64,000 nt of DNA from positions 684,501 to 748,500 of the forward strand of contig OZ017801.1 of NCBI GenBank assembly GCA_963969395.1, in the 5' to 3' direction. A model generated the notes under the pieces. That model did not search any database and had not been told where the DNA came from. It saw nothing but the letters and a program-made list of their open reading frames with translations. Origin of the DNA: Pseudoscleropodium purum. Lineage: Eukaryota > Streptophyta > Bryopsida > Hypnales > Brachytheciaceae. Below are positions 11,772 to 23,573 of the stretch, one piece after another. The position numbers and the translations under genes were made by a program. Within the stretch, counting starts at the first letter, position 1. Every line of letters begins with the position of its first letter.

Positions 11772-13381
11772 TGTTCATTGTGTCAATTCTTTAGAAAACT
11801 TCCCATTCCAAATGAGATAGGCTAGAATAACAATAAATAATAGTTTCAAGAAGGTCTGTAATATGCACTTTAATTTTTATCTTCTTATTTTATAAAAAGA
11901 TAGTAAAATATAACAATTAATTTTGCAAGCACTATATACAATTATACACTTGGAACCCAAACAATTCACTATATGCACATTACAAAGTAACTCTTACTAG
12001 CTGTTTCATAGATCTACTAAGTGCAATTTTTAATAATAGATCTTTGAAAAGTTTGTGATATGGTCACTTTAATGACAATATACATAACCTCCTTGTAAGC
12101 GTCAAGAAGTCAAAATCAATTTTGTGAGTTATTCAATTAGTTACAAGTAGGAAAGAAAGTTGCAAGTACTTGCAAAATTCACTCTAATATACAATAACAA
12201 AAATGTGACTGACCAAAATTGCAGTTGCTGGGGGTAGTAGAAGGTTGAATTTTTGAACTTTGGAGTCCAAGAAAATATATTTGAGTGTAGGGAAGAATTT
12301 CCCGTTGCTCATACTCATTCAAATGTTGTCCACTTGTCCTTAAAACTACTACAATAGTTGTCTTTACATTAATTAGTAATCTGTAGAAGTTTAGTAAACA
12401 TATTCATAAAAAATTCACTTCACACAATTCTAGGCACTATCTTTTTCAAGTGGCTAATTTATTTGGCCCAATATGTGATGTTATCTAAGTTGAACATCAT
12501 CAATGGTAGATTATCCTTAAATTCTAAGAATTAATTTAAGGAGTGATGACTTGATTAGTCTACTTCCATCAGTTGGCAATTTGCTAAATAATACCATTTG
12601 TACATATAGGCAACCATTTGGATTTACGGAATTCTAAGGCTATTACATATGTAAACATAAACTATATAGAAAAGGCTTTTCATAAAGGTGTTGGAGAAAT
12701 AATATTGCAAGGACAAACTAGACAATACAGTTTCTCTTACTAACACAATTGTATGAAGGTTGCAAGAACAATCTCTAAGAGTTGTGAAAGGAAGGAAGTA
12801 CTTTCAAGGGAGGCAAATTCACCAAGAATCCCTTCACTAGGTATAGCGGCATTGTTTTTCTGCACAAAGTTTTTCTAGATTTCATTATTACATTCTTCAT
12901 GAAGCATTCAACTTATCTTACTATCTTATTTTTACATCCAAAACATCATCAAACATATCAATAACAAATTAGGGTCTCCCAAGCATTTTTAATTAGGGGT
13001 TTGGAGAATTGTCAAGTAAATACTCAACCAATATTCCTAATGTCTCTATCCATTACACTACTAAAATAAAGTCAAGCAAGGTCAAGAAATAGAATTTAAG
13101 GGGGATGGGAATTACAAAGTTGTGGCTTTGTAGACCCATGAGCATAGTCTTTTGAGTTGTACCCCTTTCAGTGATTGATAATCTTGGACTTGCTTCAAGT
13201 GCAACATGCCTTTCCACCTTATCACAAATTGGAATTTAAACTCAATATGTTTGATCAAATGATGTAGTATTAACTAGCCATTTGTATCAATTTCATACAA
13301 AAACAACGATTTGATGTGAATCAAAATTGAAGTAGATCTACAAAGGTTGAAAGAAGTAGTCTAGAGACTCACAGCATGAGA

Positions 13382-13434
13382 TGTTCGAGAAGATTGGACA
13401 CCTTCAACTGGGTTTCCACCCAATCCTGCAAATG
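13382..13434 (-). CDS. Candidate upstream exon of the DYRK gene (NAPA-like linker)
   Basis: A 53-bp segment with an excellent acceptor (ACATTTGCAG) and donor (GTGAGT). Entered in the phase left by the exon at 14667-14821, it reads (G)LGGNPVEGVQSSRTSHA. In animal and plant DYRK2-type kinases a LGL-x-A-x-K-x-x-G stretch (NAPA region) precedes the DH box, so the position and pattern fit loosely. Its donor phase (0) does not join cleanly to the kinase exon start at 11771, so a linking exon is missing or the model is wrong. Confidence 0.4.
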
Positions 13435-14666
13435 TTTGTCATCTTTACAAGCTTTCTAATTTGTAGGACCATACATCTTCTTAATTAACTAATTAATATT
13501 AGTAATATGTTATAGTTAGTGGTAGTTGAATCATTACATGAAAGATGGAGGAAGATGTGATTGATAACAAAATGGTGCTAATTAAATGAAAGCTAAGAAG
13601 GGAGAGGTACTTATGTTTCAAAACAAGTTGGATTTTCTGAGATACATGAGATAATATAGTTAGCATCACAAACAAATATCCTAGGCATTTGCATAGTATA
13701 GTGTACTAATTTAAACTATTGCAATTAAATGCACTAGTTTTAAGGATTTGGGGAGATTTTCAAAATTTCAAGACTTCATCCACAAAATATTGACTTGAAA
13801 TTTTCCACAAAAGATTTTTATGTAGATAGAAAACCATATCATTTATTGAAATTTATTGAAATTTTTGAAAAAAATCTTTTAATAATTGAAATGATGCATT
13901 TAGTAAAAGGAGAGTATTTTGTCACATTGCCTTTATGCACTCAAAAATTCAAAAATATCCAAATAAAAGAAGGTTGTGAATGGATATTTTAGCTATAAAA
14001 TTTTCCAATAGACTACACTCTATAGATTTTTATTTTTATTTTTGGATATGAATTTTGTTATATTAATTATTTTCACTTTGTTGATTGTTATCCTATATTA
14101 AAAGTTTTTTTGATGATTTTACCATTTGGTTGAATTTTTTGTGAAAATCTTTAGGTGGTCTTGGTAATGAATTTCAAAATATTGAATTGAAAATAAATCA
14201 TTTCAATCCTCAAAGTCTTGTCATTGTTTGTTCAAAGTATTATTATATGAGATATTTCAAAATCATGTATCTTCAACATAATTTGTTTTAGCAACCTAAA
14301 ATTTCAATCCTCTCTTTGTGTGTAAATTACTTCAAATGTTGGACCTTCAAAATTTATAATTATCTAATACTAAAAATTTGAAAAAATGGTTTAAGAATCA
14401 AAATTCTGCCAATATTGATAAAAGTGCACATTGAAGGCCCATGAGTGTACAAAGATCTTGTTGTAGAACTAAACTAGTAGACTATAGCTTGCAACTACTA
14501 TGGCTCCTAAGATAGCCTAAGCCATATAAACCATGAATTGACAATCAAAGTGTACTTGTCTAGATACAAGGCAACACCAATTCCAAAAAGATTGGTAGAG
14601 AAGGACACATTGTGAAGATGTTTGATAAAACAAAAGTCTAAACAAATTGAGAAAGAGATTACGCAC

Positions 14667-15055
14667 CAAGGGGTATAGTGGCATGGCATGTGTTGATATT
14701 AAGTTTTGGTGGCTTTAGTATTTTTCCACTTTGTTGTTCAATTAAACTTATTATACTTGTTGGTTGCTCTTGGATAGTTCTACCTAAATGCCTACCTTCA
14801 CTATGACCGTCATCTGCACCCCTACACAAAAGAGAAGTCAATAACAAGAAACTAATGTGTATTGGCGTTATAAAAATAGTTCTAAAAATGCCATGAACAA
14901 GAACATTGTAGCAATTAATACTTTTGGGAGGCAGGGCGCTTGCGGATTGAGGAACGATTTGCATTTTCCTTGGGACCTACTTTCGTTCCTAGAGCCTTTT
15001 GGAATTTCATAGGACTCACCAAGTTGCTTCCTTTTTTTCGTCTAAAGTATGACAT
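14667..15055 (-). CDS. Two candidate coding exons upstream of the DYRK kinase domain
   Basis: Exon 14922-15055 starts at an ATG right after an AAG acceptor-like site and reads MSYFRRKKGSNL..., rich in Lys/Arg/Ser. Exon 14667-14821 reads (K)GADDGHSEGRHLGRTIQ.... They join through a GT-AG intron (14822-14921) in phase 2, and the second ends in phase 1, which matches the exon at 13382-13434. No conserved domain is recognised; the composition is hydrophilic, as expected for a DYRK N-terminal region. An alternative donor (GTGAGT) lies inside the first exon after GSNL, so the exon end is uncertain. An in-frame stop precedes the ATG. Confidence 0.42.
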
Positions 15056-15244
15056 CTTCAAACATATTGCTCATTGATTAGACCCATTTGAGAAGAAACA
15101 CAAATAAATTAGGGTTTTTTTAACTCATTCAATGAACTTTTGAAAATGAACAAACCTACACAAACAACTAGTTGAGTTCACTCTATTATCTAATTGAATT
15201 AATTTAGTCATCTTTTCCATCACTGATCTTTTGTAAAGAGGGAA

Positions 15245-16354
15245 CTACATCAATTCTTTAAGAATATATTCTATTTTGATCTTTTGATAGTGAATTGGGT
15301 GTAATTCATCAAAACATTTGTTTCTTAAATCAACATGCAGGAAAGTAGTGGAAGATTGCCTGTGGCATGCCTCACTCTCAATGGTAATGTCTTCTGGCAA
15401 TGATCGAGGAGTTTTCAACTTTAGCTTAACCTTCTCCTCTAGTTGTATCCTTTCAACATTTGAATTTTTTTTAGTATTGAGATTTCCTATACTCATGGCT
15501 CCCCTCCCAAGTTGCCAATTTTGTCTCAAGGTTGCTTGAATTTTCCGAGGATTTGGCCATACAGATGCATCAATTGGTTTCAAAACTCCTTCAGAGGTTT
15601 GTGGTTTTTGGAATTCCATTTTAACCTCTCGTTTTGTCAATAATGCTCCTATCGTCAATTCAAGTGGTTCATTAGTACGTTCTACTCCATCTCTCAAGGC
15701 CAAATTAGATTCTGAATTGCTAGGAGCTGTCATTCCTCGAAACGTGAGGCTTCTACTCTTGCTCAAAGTATGTAAAGTGGGTGCTTTCACATGAGCTTGT
15801 CGTTGAATTTGAGCAAGTGGAAGTGATTGAGATGTAGGCAAAACTTGGTGCATGTTGCGGCGAGATTGCTTCACCATAGATGTCTTTTCTTGGTTTCCTG
15901 TGTGGACCAACTTTCTTATAGTCTCAACTTTTTCTTTTCCATGCATACCAAATTTAGGAGACAGTTGCATGATGTTGGTACCCTTAGCCTTATGAATGTT
16001 GGCAATCTCATAGACCTCTGCTAGTCTTGTACCATTTAAATCAAGAGGTGTGTCTTTTTTATCAAACAATGTATTATTGTCATACATTCCAGTTGCAAGC
16101 TCGGCTTCTTCAGATAGATTGTGACGAACCTTAGCTAAGTTGAGTATGGGTAAGGCTGCCCTAGCCATGTCAATTCTCCTTGGCCTTTCATTGGCATGAA
16201 GAGTATCAACCATTTTATTCATCGTTGAATTCATTGCTCTCGAGTGTAGGGGTTTTCGTGGCCCACTTGGTTGTTGACTAAAATCATGATTCATAAGAGT
16301 AGTGAATTCTTGAAGCTTGGCTTCAATAGCAGAAGATGGATCCTTCCGCCCCAT
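15245..16354 (-). CDS. Large open reading frame of unknown family (369 aa), possibly the DYRK N-terminal exon
   Basis: A continuous 1,110-base frame, far longer than chance in this AT-rich DNA. The start is taken at ATG 16354 (MGRKDPSSAIEAKL). The frame stays open six codons further upstream but only to a GTG. The protein is hydrophilic and basic with no membrane segment or signal peptide, is Ser/Thr/Gln/Leu rich, and contains LSKSRSLTFRGM-like basic-Ser patches. I recognise no domain. It sits 0.2 kb upstream of the candidate kinase exons on the same strand, so it may encode the disordered regulatory N-terminus of the kinase. No strong phase-compatible donor was found near its end, so it could instead be a separate intronless gene. 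Confidence 0.55.
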   Translation of the reverse strand: MGRKDPSSAIEAKLQEFTTLMNHDFSQQPSGPRKPLHSRAMNSTMNKMVDTLHANERPRRIDMARAALPILNLAKVRHNLSEEAELATGMYDNNTLFDKKDTPLDLNGTRLAEVYEIANIHKAKGTNIMQLSPKFGMHGKEKVETIRKLVHTGNQEKTSMVKQSRRNMHQVLPTSQSLPLAQIQRQAHVKAPTLHTLSKSRSLTFRGMTAPSNSESNLALRDGVERTNEPLELTIGALLTKREVKMEFQKPQTSEGVLKPIDASVWPNPRKIQATLRQNWQLGRGAMSIGNLNTKKNSNVERIQLEEKVKLKLKTPRSLPEDITIESEACHRQSSTTFLHVDLRNKCFDELHPIHYQKIKIEYILKELM

Positions 16355-16372
16355 CTTGGATTTTTTAAGCAC

Positions 16373-17360
16373 TTGAATTTTGAAAGTTGCTCAAAGAAAT
16401 GCCAATGGAAGGAAGATACTCAATGCTAGCCTCATTAACAACAACATAGAGAGAAAGATAGTCTTGATTCCAACAATCACAATTTTTATTATATAAATTG
16501 TGTTAGTATTTGAATAACATTATTGTTAGGGCAAGCCCCTATTGCAGTGCCTTAAAATAATCCTTTAAAAAAATCATATTCAAAATTTGATCATATGGAT
16601 CTCTCTTGCTTGTTTGAAAAAAGGCATTGTCTTGCATAATCTGCAGTGGCCACCTTCCTCTAAGTGTGTTGTGGATTTTCAAAATCTATAAACAATATAA
16701 GGTATTCAAAATACAAACGTAAATAGAATATTAGAGTTACTCATTGCATTAAGATTAAAAAATGACCTCTAAAAACTATGAAGAAACACAAGATCCAACA
16801 AATGACTAATAAACACATAATTAATGAAATTAAAAAAATATGTAGATTTTGGGAATAATAGAATTCTTCATTAATCACAATTTATTCCTAATTGTTATCA
16901 CCAAATCTCCCCAAATTTATGAATCTTTCCAATATAAAGAATACTATACATTTAATTGAATTTTTTTTTTGTGAAACCCTAAAGACATTTCATGACATAA
17001 AAAACTTAACTTGAAGCAATGACAAAAATAACCATTAAAAAAGAATTTTTGATAAACATAAAAAAAAAACATAATTGTGCATTGCTTTGAGCAAGCCATG
17101 TTAAGTTTTTATACAAACATTATCCATGCTATTTGTTATCTCTAGCACTAGAAGACATCACTTTTCATTTTTTTGAAGGTGTTCCTATTTTCATATCTAC
17201 AACTACTCCTAAAAAGTCTATATCCTCCTACACTTGTATATGATTGATATATGCTTCAATGCCAAAACTTTGTTTTAAACTTATAAAGCTACAAAAAGTA
17301 ATTGTTTACCTCATGTACTACATACATAGTAGGATTTTTGTCGCTTCTATATAGAAAATG
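16373..17360. other. AT-rich intergenic DNA, no gene seen
   Basis: Upstream flank of the orphan exon. No TATA box stands out from the generally AT-rich sequence and no repeat was recognised. Confidence 0.4.
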
Positions 17361-17526
17361 CATTTAATGGTATGTAATACTTACGGCAACACTAGGCATT
17401 TCTTTCCTCTAATGCAAATAGAATATGAATTTTTAAACGTGGAGTCTATCTTAAAAAGCCTACTTCAATTTGCATTAGAGGAAAGAAATGCCTAGTATTG
17501 CCGTAAGTATTACATACCCTAATGAA
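17361..17526. repeat. Near-perfect inverted repeat (59-bp arms, 48-bp loop)
   Basis: Left arm 17361-17419 and right arm 17468-17526 are reverse complements with one internal mismatch (CAACACTAGG against CCTAGTATTG) and a few at the outer tip. The shared core includes TACTTACGGCAA and TTTCTTTCCTCTAATGCAAAT. The transcript of either strand would fold into a long stem. It may be a small foldback transposon or a young small-RNA precursor. No target duplication is evident. Confidence 0.75.
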
Positions 17527-19299
17527 ACCATTTCCAAGCAATTTTCATGAATAAAACAACCTAACCATTCTACCTACACATTTCAAATACTATATACATA
17601 TTATTAAAACAAAAACAAGTACTTATAATGCACAACAAATTAACTTTGAGGTCTATAGAGTACCCAATGGCTTGTACGCAAGAGAGTGCATCCATAAGTA
17701 TTGACAATAATCCATTGTTACTCTTGGAACTATGTTCCAACATCCAATTTGAAAGAGCCAATGAAGATTGCTACTCATATACCATTTTAAAAATTAAGCA
17801 CTTCACACCTTCTACCTTTGACTTTGATGTAGGCATCCTCTTTAATTCATGAGCACGCCTTTGAATGCCTATATAATTTGCAACATGTCAAGATAATCAT
17901 TGTTTTTTGAATCTTGCAATAGTTGGAGATTGCCATTGATAGGACTAGAATCTTGTTTCAAAGCTCTACAACACATCAAATCAAAATCAATAACAAATAA
18001 CTAGAAAGAAATTATTTTAGTTGGACAATTGTTATAAATAAATGCAAATTTGGAGAGGGAAATATATGAAGTAAAAATCCTTATTGAATTGTTTTCAAAA
18101 CCAAACCAAAATGAGACTTAATTTCATAAATCATAGATACAATTGACTTATACTTTGAAGTATTTTCAAACATTAGATTTATAGTTATCATTTATAAGGT
18201 CTTTGGTACAATCTAAATAATGAATTGCTACAATATATTTGCAAAGAATGCCTTTGAAAACCTAAATCCAAAGCTAGAATGCTCTATTAATTTTTAATTT
18301 ATTCTTAGCCAAACTCAAAACAAGTATGCTAGCAATTGAATTTTAAATAAAATACTTGTCAAAATGAGTGGTTAAACTAATACAACTATGCTATTTGGAA
18401 TGGAATTTGAAAATTATATTCAAAAATTTTGAAAGTTCAACTTTGAATTTTGTATCATATGTGAAATCAAATATTTGTATAGAATGCAAGTTTACAATGC
18501 AGACTAGCAAATAAATTTTCTAATCTCTTCAATATATATTATATTTGAAGATAAATTCAATGCCTATACTATACCTCAATTGAAATATATCAGTAAAAGT
18601 GGGGAATAAAATTTCTTTTAGGCTCGTATATAAATAAATAAGGGACAATACAATTTTGTACTTCAATTGTCCAATTATAGGAAACTTTATTGTATTCTAA
18701 TTCAACAATGATTTTATAATTGACCTATCAAAACATTTAGGATAATATTTATGAAAATGTGAATACAAAAAACTAATTAATTGTCAATATGCACTAGTTC
18801 AATTAGATGATTTGATGTTGTTTCAAGTATTATTTTGAAAATAATATTAGGATATGAAATAAAGGACATATTATAATTACATATCATCATGGTGCACTAG
18901 TTTTCTATTTTTTTAATCCTTATAGGTAAAAAAGAACTTGAGTGTAAGCAAAACAAATTGATGTGGTTGGTATTTTGAATATGATTCTTCAAGAAATAGG
19001 CTACCTAAAAAAAATGTAGAATACGAACTTTCAATGGCAAGAACCTTGAATGAAATTACTATGTCCTTGCAAAAGTAGGTAAACTAAAACAAAAGAACAA
19101 TCAAATAGAAATTCATAATATAAAGGCAACTTTTATTTTAGAAGATTTTAGAAGCTAACTTCAATAAGTGCAATTCACTCAATTAGACAACTCAAAAAAT
19201 AAGAAAGTGAGTTTAGGTTGCACCACTCTATAATGGCTCCAAGCTAAAAAAGAGGTGGTTATAAAAAATGAACTACATGATTATCGAGTGTCATTATCT
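17527..19299. other. AT-rich intergenic DNA, no gene seen
   Basis: Frames at 17570-17761 (minus) and 17628-17852 (plus) overlap each other and show no family pattern. The rest is AT-rich unique-looking sequence. Confidence 0.4.
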
Positions 19300-20920
19300 T
19301 GATTTGACCTAAATACCTTTAACCCACTACATGCAAAATAAATTCAACCACCTAAAGCATAACATCAATGTTTTTTTAATTTTTAACCAAGCTAAATCCA
19401 TTCTTGAATATTTTAGCTTAATCAAGTTTAAACTACAAGTTTCATTTCAAGAGCTTGAACCAAAATAAATAATCTCTTTGGTAGGCTTTCATTTTCAAAC
19501 AACCTAAATCATTGCATTAATACACTTGAATCTCCAACCAACCTAAATCACTTCTAAAGATTGATTTTTGGTTGAATCAAGGTAAGTCAATTTTTTAAGT
19601 GTCATTTGACTTTGATCACATCTAAAGAACTACCTCAATGTTCTTTCACTTCCAAAGTTTTCCATTGTCTTGTACTTCGAATTGACATGAATTGTTTCTT
19701 GATTTTCTTTTGAACTTAGGACTAATGTAAGTTGTATATTAGAAGATTTTTTTCAAACTTGAATCAACCTTAGTGACATCTCTATTACCATTTCAACTTA
19801 AGCCACAATATGTATAGGCTGTCTTTTAAGTGGATAGTGATAAACCATGTACAAGCCTAATAGTAGGGTAGTTAGTGAATAAATTTTGTACACATGGCAT
19901 ATATCCATTAAACAAAAAATAATTTCCAATTTCCTACATTGAAACATTCAATCTCCGAATTCACTTCATGTAAAACTATTACATTGAATTCTAAACCCTA
20001 ATCTCTTCAACATTTTTTCCTTCAATCTCATGTCTCCTTCTCTTTCTTTGTCTTGTTAATGCTACTAAAATTCTCTCAAATGAATTAATTTGAATTCATT
20101 CTCTCAAATGAATCAATTTGAATTCATTCTCTAAAATGAGTTTATTTGAATTCATTTTCTAAAACGAATTATGAATTAATTTGAATTTATTCTTCAAAAT
20201 TAATTGTATAAAAATTTAATTACATCCTTTAATAAATTTAGATCTAGTTATTTCTCTACAACCAATTGCATCTTTTAAAGTCAATCATAATGTATAATTC
20301 AAAAATCAATGAAATTATTAATTTGAACATTTGATTTACAAATGACATGTTTAGATGAAGAAACATAAACAAAGTCCTATTGTCACTATCACATACTTAT
20401 GTTGCACAACTAAATTTTATCATTGTTGGTTTTCAAAAGGAATTATTGTTTTCTTTTTGAATCACCTATGTTACTTCAATGACATTTTTTTCTTTAATTC
20501 ACATCACACATTCTCAGGTTAACTGAAACCAACCAATTCAATCAAATTAGTTCACATCCAACAATTTTTCTTTTTGCCCAAATTGACCTAAATCACTTCT
20601 TTGTTATTGATTCATTGCAACCAATTTAGATTACAATTTTCCTAATGCTTATTTTTTATATTCAAATTGATCTAACCTTTATATTTGTGTGTCATTTCAA
20701 ATTCAACCAACCAAAATCACTAATTGCAATTTCTTTTTTAAGCTAGATTCAACCTAAATCACTTCTTTCTTATTACTTTATCACAATCAATCTAAATCCC
20801 TTTTCTAGTATCATTTAGCTTGAGTCAACCTAAATAAATCTTATAAATTGTCTTCTTAGCTTAAACCAACTAAAATCATGTCTTTATTGTTTTCATTTAA
20901 TTGCATTTCTTTAGTTTTAG
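19300..20920 (+). repeat. Degenerate tandem array with recurring CAACCTAAATCACTTCTTT core
   Basis: The string (A)ACC(A/T)A..CCTAAATCA(C)TTCT recurs, with changes, near 19306, 19386, 19500, 19540, 20582, 20700, 20752, 20830 and 20868, often spaced about 50-60 bp. This looks like a heavily mutated satellite, interrupted between about 19900 and 20500 by other sequence including the 28-bp array. Confidence 0.5.
20073..20191 (+). repeat. Tandem repeat, four units of about 28 bp
   Basis: Units at 20073-20100, 20101-20128 and 20129-20156 are each 28 bp with the pattern CTCT(C/A)AAATGA...TTTGAATTCATT. A fourth, longer unit (20157-20191) carries an insertion. There are no spacers, so it is not CRISPR-like. 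Confidence 0.85.
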
Positions 20921-22700
20921 GCAATTACTTTAGTAAACTACTTTGATAATAAATCTTTGTCAAATCCCTTTCATTTCAAAATTTTAATTCCAGTCTCTTT
21001 TTATCTTAATTTTTTATCATTTACTATCACTAGAAGAAATTGGGCAGAAGAATGATTGGCTATATGGAATGACTACAAAATGACTTTTACTCCCTAATTG
21101 CACCAATGCTCGATCTCTATAGCATCATAATCATAGTGATTGTGTTGTTGTTGGTGCAATTGTTAGATGAGGAATTCAAGAGGTCAATGCTTCATCCATT
21201 GTATATCATTCACAACATCATCAAACTTTTGATCTAGAAATAGGATTTTTCATTATGTAGGCCCTAGTCTACACACAATAAACTAAACTGTGGTTGTCTA
21301 TTACTTCAAGACAATTGGAAAATGACTCTAACCAACCCTAGAGTAGATTTTTGGTAAGTTTTACTTTTAGAGGGATAAAGAAAAAAAAGAGCCATAGAGT
21401 GAAAGGTGGGGCGGTGTAGGACATTTTCAAAAACTTGGGTTTCACTGTCAGGCAACCTAATTATTCAAGCAACTAATTTCACTTTCACTATTTAGTGGTA
21501 GTGAGTCTAGACTTTAAATATCAATGAGATGAGATTAATGTCAAGGAATGGGTGTTAAAGGAAGAAGATTCCGTTAGCAAAATATTTGCCAACTACTAGA
21601 ATTTTGGAAGTAGATGATTAGGCCAAGGATGAATGACCCCTTTTTTGCCCTCATCCTTGTGTAAATTGCTTTTTTTCGTAAAAATTGTAGAAATTGAGTT
21701 TTTAAATGGATCCAATAGATTTTTTTTCAATAAAATGCTATGATAGACTACAAAAGAAGGTGCTTTATAACTTTCATGGTACCAATCAAATTAAATGAAC
21801 CAATCTCTCCGTTTATAGACAAAAATATAATCTATGATTAAAAAACCAATATTTAAAAAAAATTTCAATTTGTTTGTACCTTTTTGTTACTCAAGCAGTT
21901 GAGCTTGGATTTTTTGAACTTCTTGTGGTACAACTTTTGTCTAAGGGCATCAATTTAAACAAAAATTATATTTCTAAAAAGCTAATCTACATTCACATCT
22001 TAAAAAAATTCAAAAAATCTTGCTAAAAATTGAATCGTAAAAACCTAACCAAACCTCCAAGAGACCTCCAAAGGCACACTTGGGACTCTAGGAGTTAGTA
22101 TGTGATTAATCAAAATAGAATGAATAAAAGGTTTCTAAACAAGCATCAATTCATCCAATAAAATAGAAAAAATTGTGAATTTTTAAAGTAAATTTATGAA
22201 AAAAAGAATCTTATCCCTAAAGGACTAAGGAATTCACTTTGGATTTGTTAAAAACTTGGGCAAGCTCTATTGAATTTTTAATTTTTGCATTAAATTTTTA
22301 GGATGGATGCTAATCATATGCATTCTAATCTATAGTAAGTGTGAAGATTTACTTAAGATGATTATAATAAATATTGTAAAAGATAAATCTTTTTTATTAT
22401 TTCAATGTCAAAATGGATACCATTACTTTACAAACCATTAAAGTCAATGGATATTTCTACAAATATTTCCATTTGCATACATAAAGGTTCATAAGTTACA
22501 ATTACAATAATACCTTATTCAAAACCAACACATTCTTATAAAAATAATATTTAGATAGTGTCAAATGTCATGAAATTAGTGTGGAGAATCTAATCTCACT
22601 ATTTAATGTAGCTTGCTAATTCTCTATTAGAATTAATTGGGACAAATGAATCCTATGTATGTGTGCATGCTTACAATGAGTTTTTCCCCTCTAGCAAGCA
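20921..22700. other. AT-rich intergenic DNA, no gene seen
   Basis: No conserved exon, RNA gene or well-defined repeat was recognised. Stops are frequent in all frames. Confidence 0.4.
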
Positions 22701-22924
22701 TAATTTATAATAAGGCATATGCACCTAAAAATGATACTCTCCTAATTGCAATACCTATCTATTGTTGTCCAAGGTAATTCATAATAAGGTGTGTGCACCT
22801 AAAAATGACACTCCCATGATTGCAATACCTCTCTACTATTGTCCAAGCTTGAAATCTTGGACAAGCATAGATAGGTGTTGCAATCAGGAGAGTGCCACTC
22901 TTAAGTGCACATACCTTAATGCGC
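22701..22924. repeat. Two direct and one inverted copy of a 74-bp unit forming a long hairpin
   Basis: Unit 1 is 22701-22774 and unit 2 is 22775-22848, direct and head-to-tail, both containing TGCACCTAAAAATGA and TTGCAATACCT. Unit 3 (22856-22924) is the reverse complement of the same unit (CTTGGACAAG...TTGCAATCAGGAGAGTG...). Units 2 and 3 are separated by only 7 bases, so they form a stem of about 68 bp with a tiny loop; unit 1 can pair with unit 3 instead. The locus lies just past the 3' side of the DEG9 gene. Confidence 0.8.
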
Positions 22925-23573
22925 TTCTCCCGCTTCTTCAGTTCAGCACATTTCATTCATATCGAGTGCTAGTTTCATTCAAAAATAGTTTCCCATCGTT
23001 TTTGAGCGTTTTGGACCCCCATTTCCCGAACCATCTGTGCGTGGCGGCTGTAACCGTCTTGGGTAGCAGCTAATGAAGCACCTGCGACTGGCTAGCTAGC
23101 GAGCTGTGTACCGCATAGATCTTTAGCGCAACAGAAATGTCCTTCGCATATTTCATACGAAGGCTGTCGATCTTGGCGTGGACTGCATGGGTATGGATAC
23201 ATGATGCATTCGGAGCAAGATTCACTGCAGAGGTGTTAATCTGTGAAAGCCAGGTCGATGTCGGTGGCATACTAGTGACCCCTGACGGTCGGTCCCGTAA
23301 GCGCTGTGTGAATAACTCTACAAGCGGAAAACGTACCCTCCTAGTGAAAAACTACCGACGTATATCAGCACTCGGTGCAATAAACAAGAATGAAAAATGC
23401 TTGCAACTTAATTAAAATATGAATCTCTCGTGAGACTTGAGAAACAGCCTCTGCAACTCCAAAACAAGCTAGCAAATAATGAAGGCTAACCGTAACTATA
23501 GGCACCTTCTCGTTCCATGGTACAGGAGATGATTCTTCCCAAACCCAAAGTACGAACTTAGACTCGTCCAAGC
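22925..23573 (-). other. DEG9 3' untranslated/downstream region
   Basis: GC content is clearly higher than in the flanking repeat DNA and similar to the introns of the gene. No conserved coding sequence is seen; frames on both strands (23070-23571) overlap one another and look accidental. A polyadenylation signal on the minus strand could not be picked with confidence. Confidence 0.4.

Noticed and set aside
20073..20191. Regularly spaced 28-bp repeats resembling a CRISPR array
   Set aside because: Units are contiguous with no unique spacers, there are no cas genes, and the DNA is plant nuclear.
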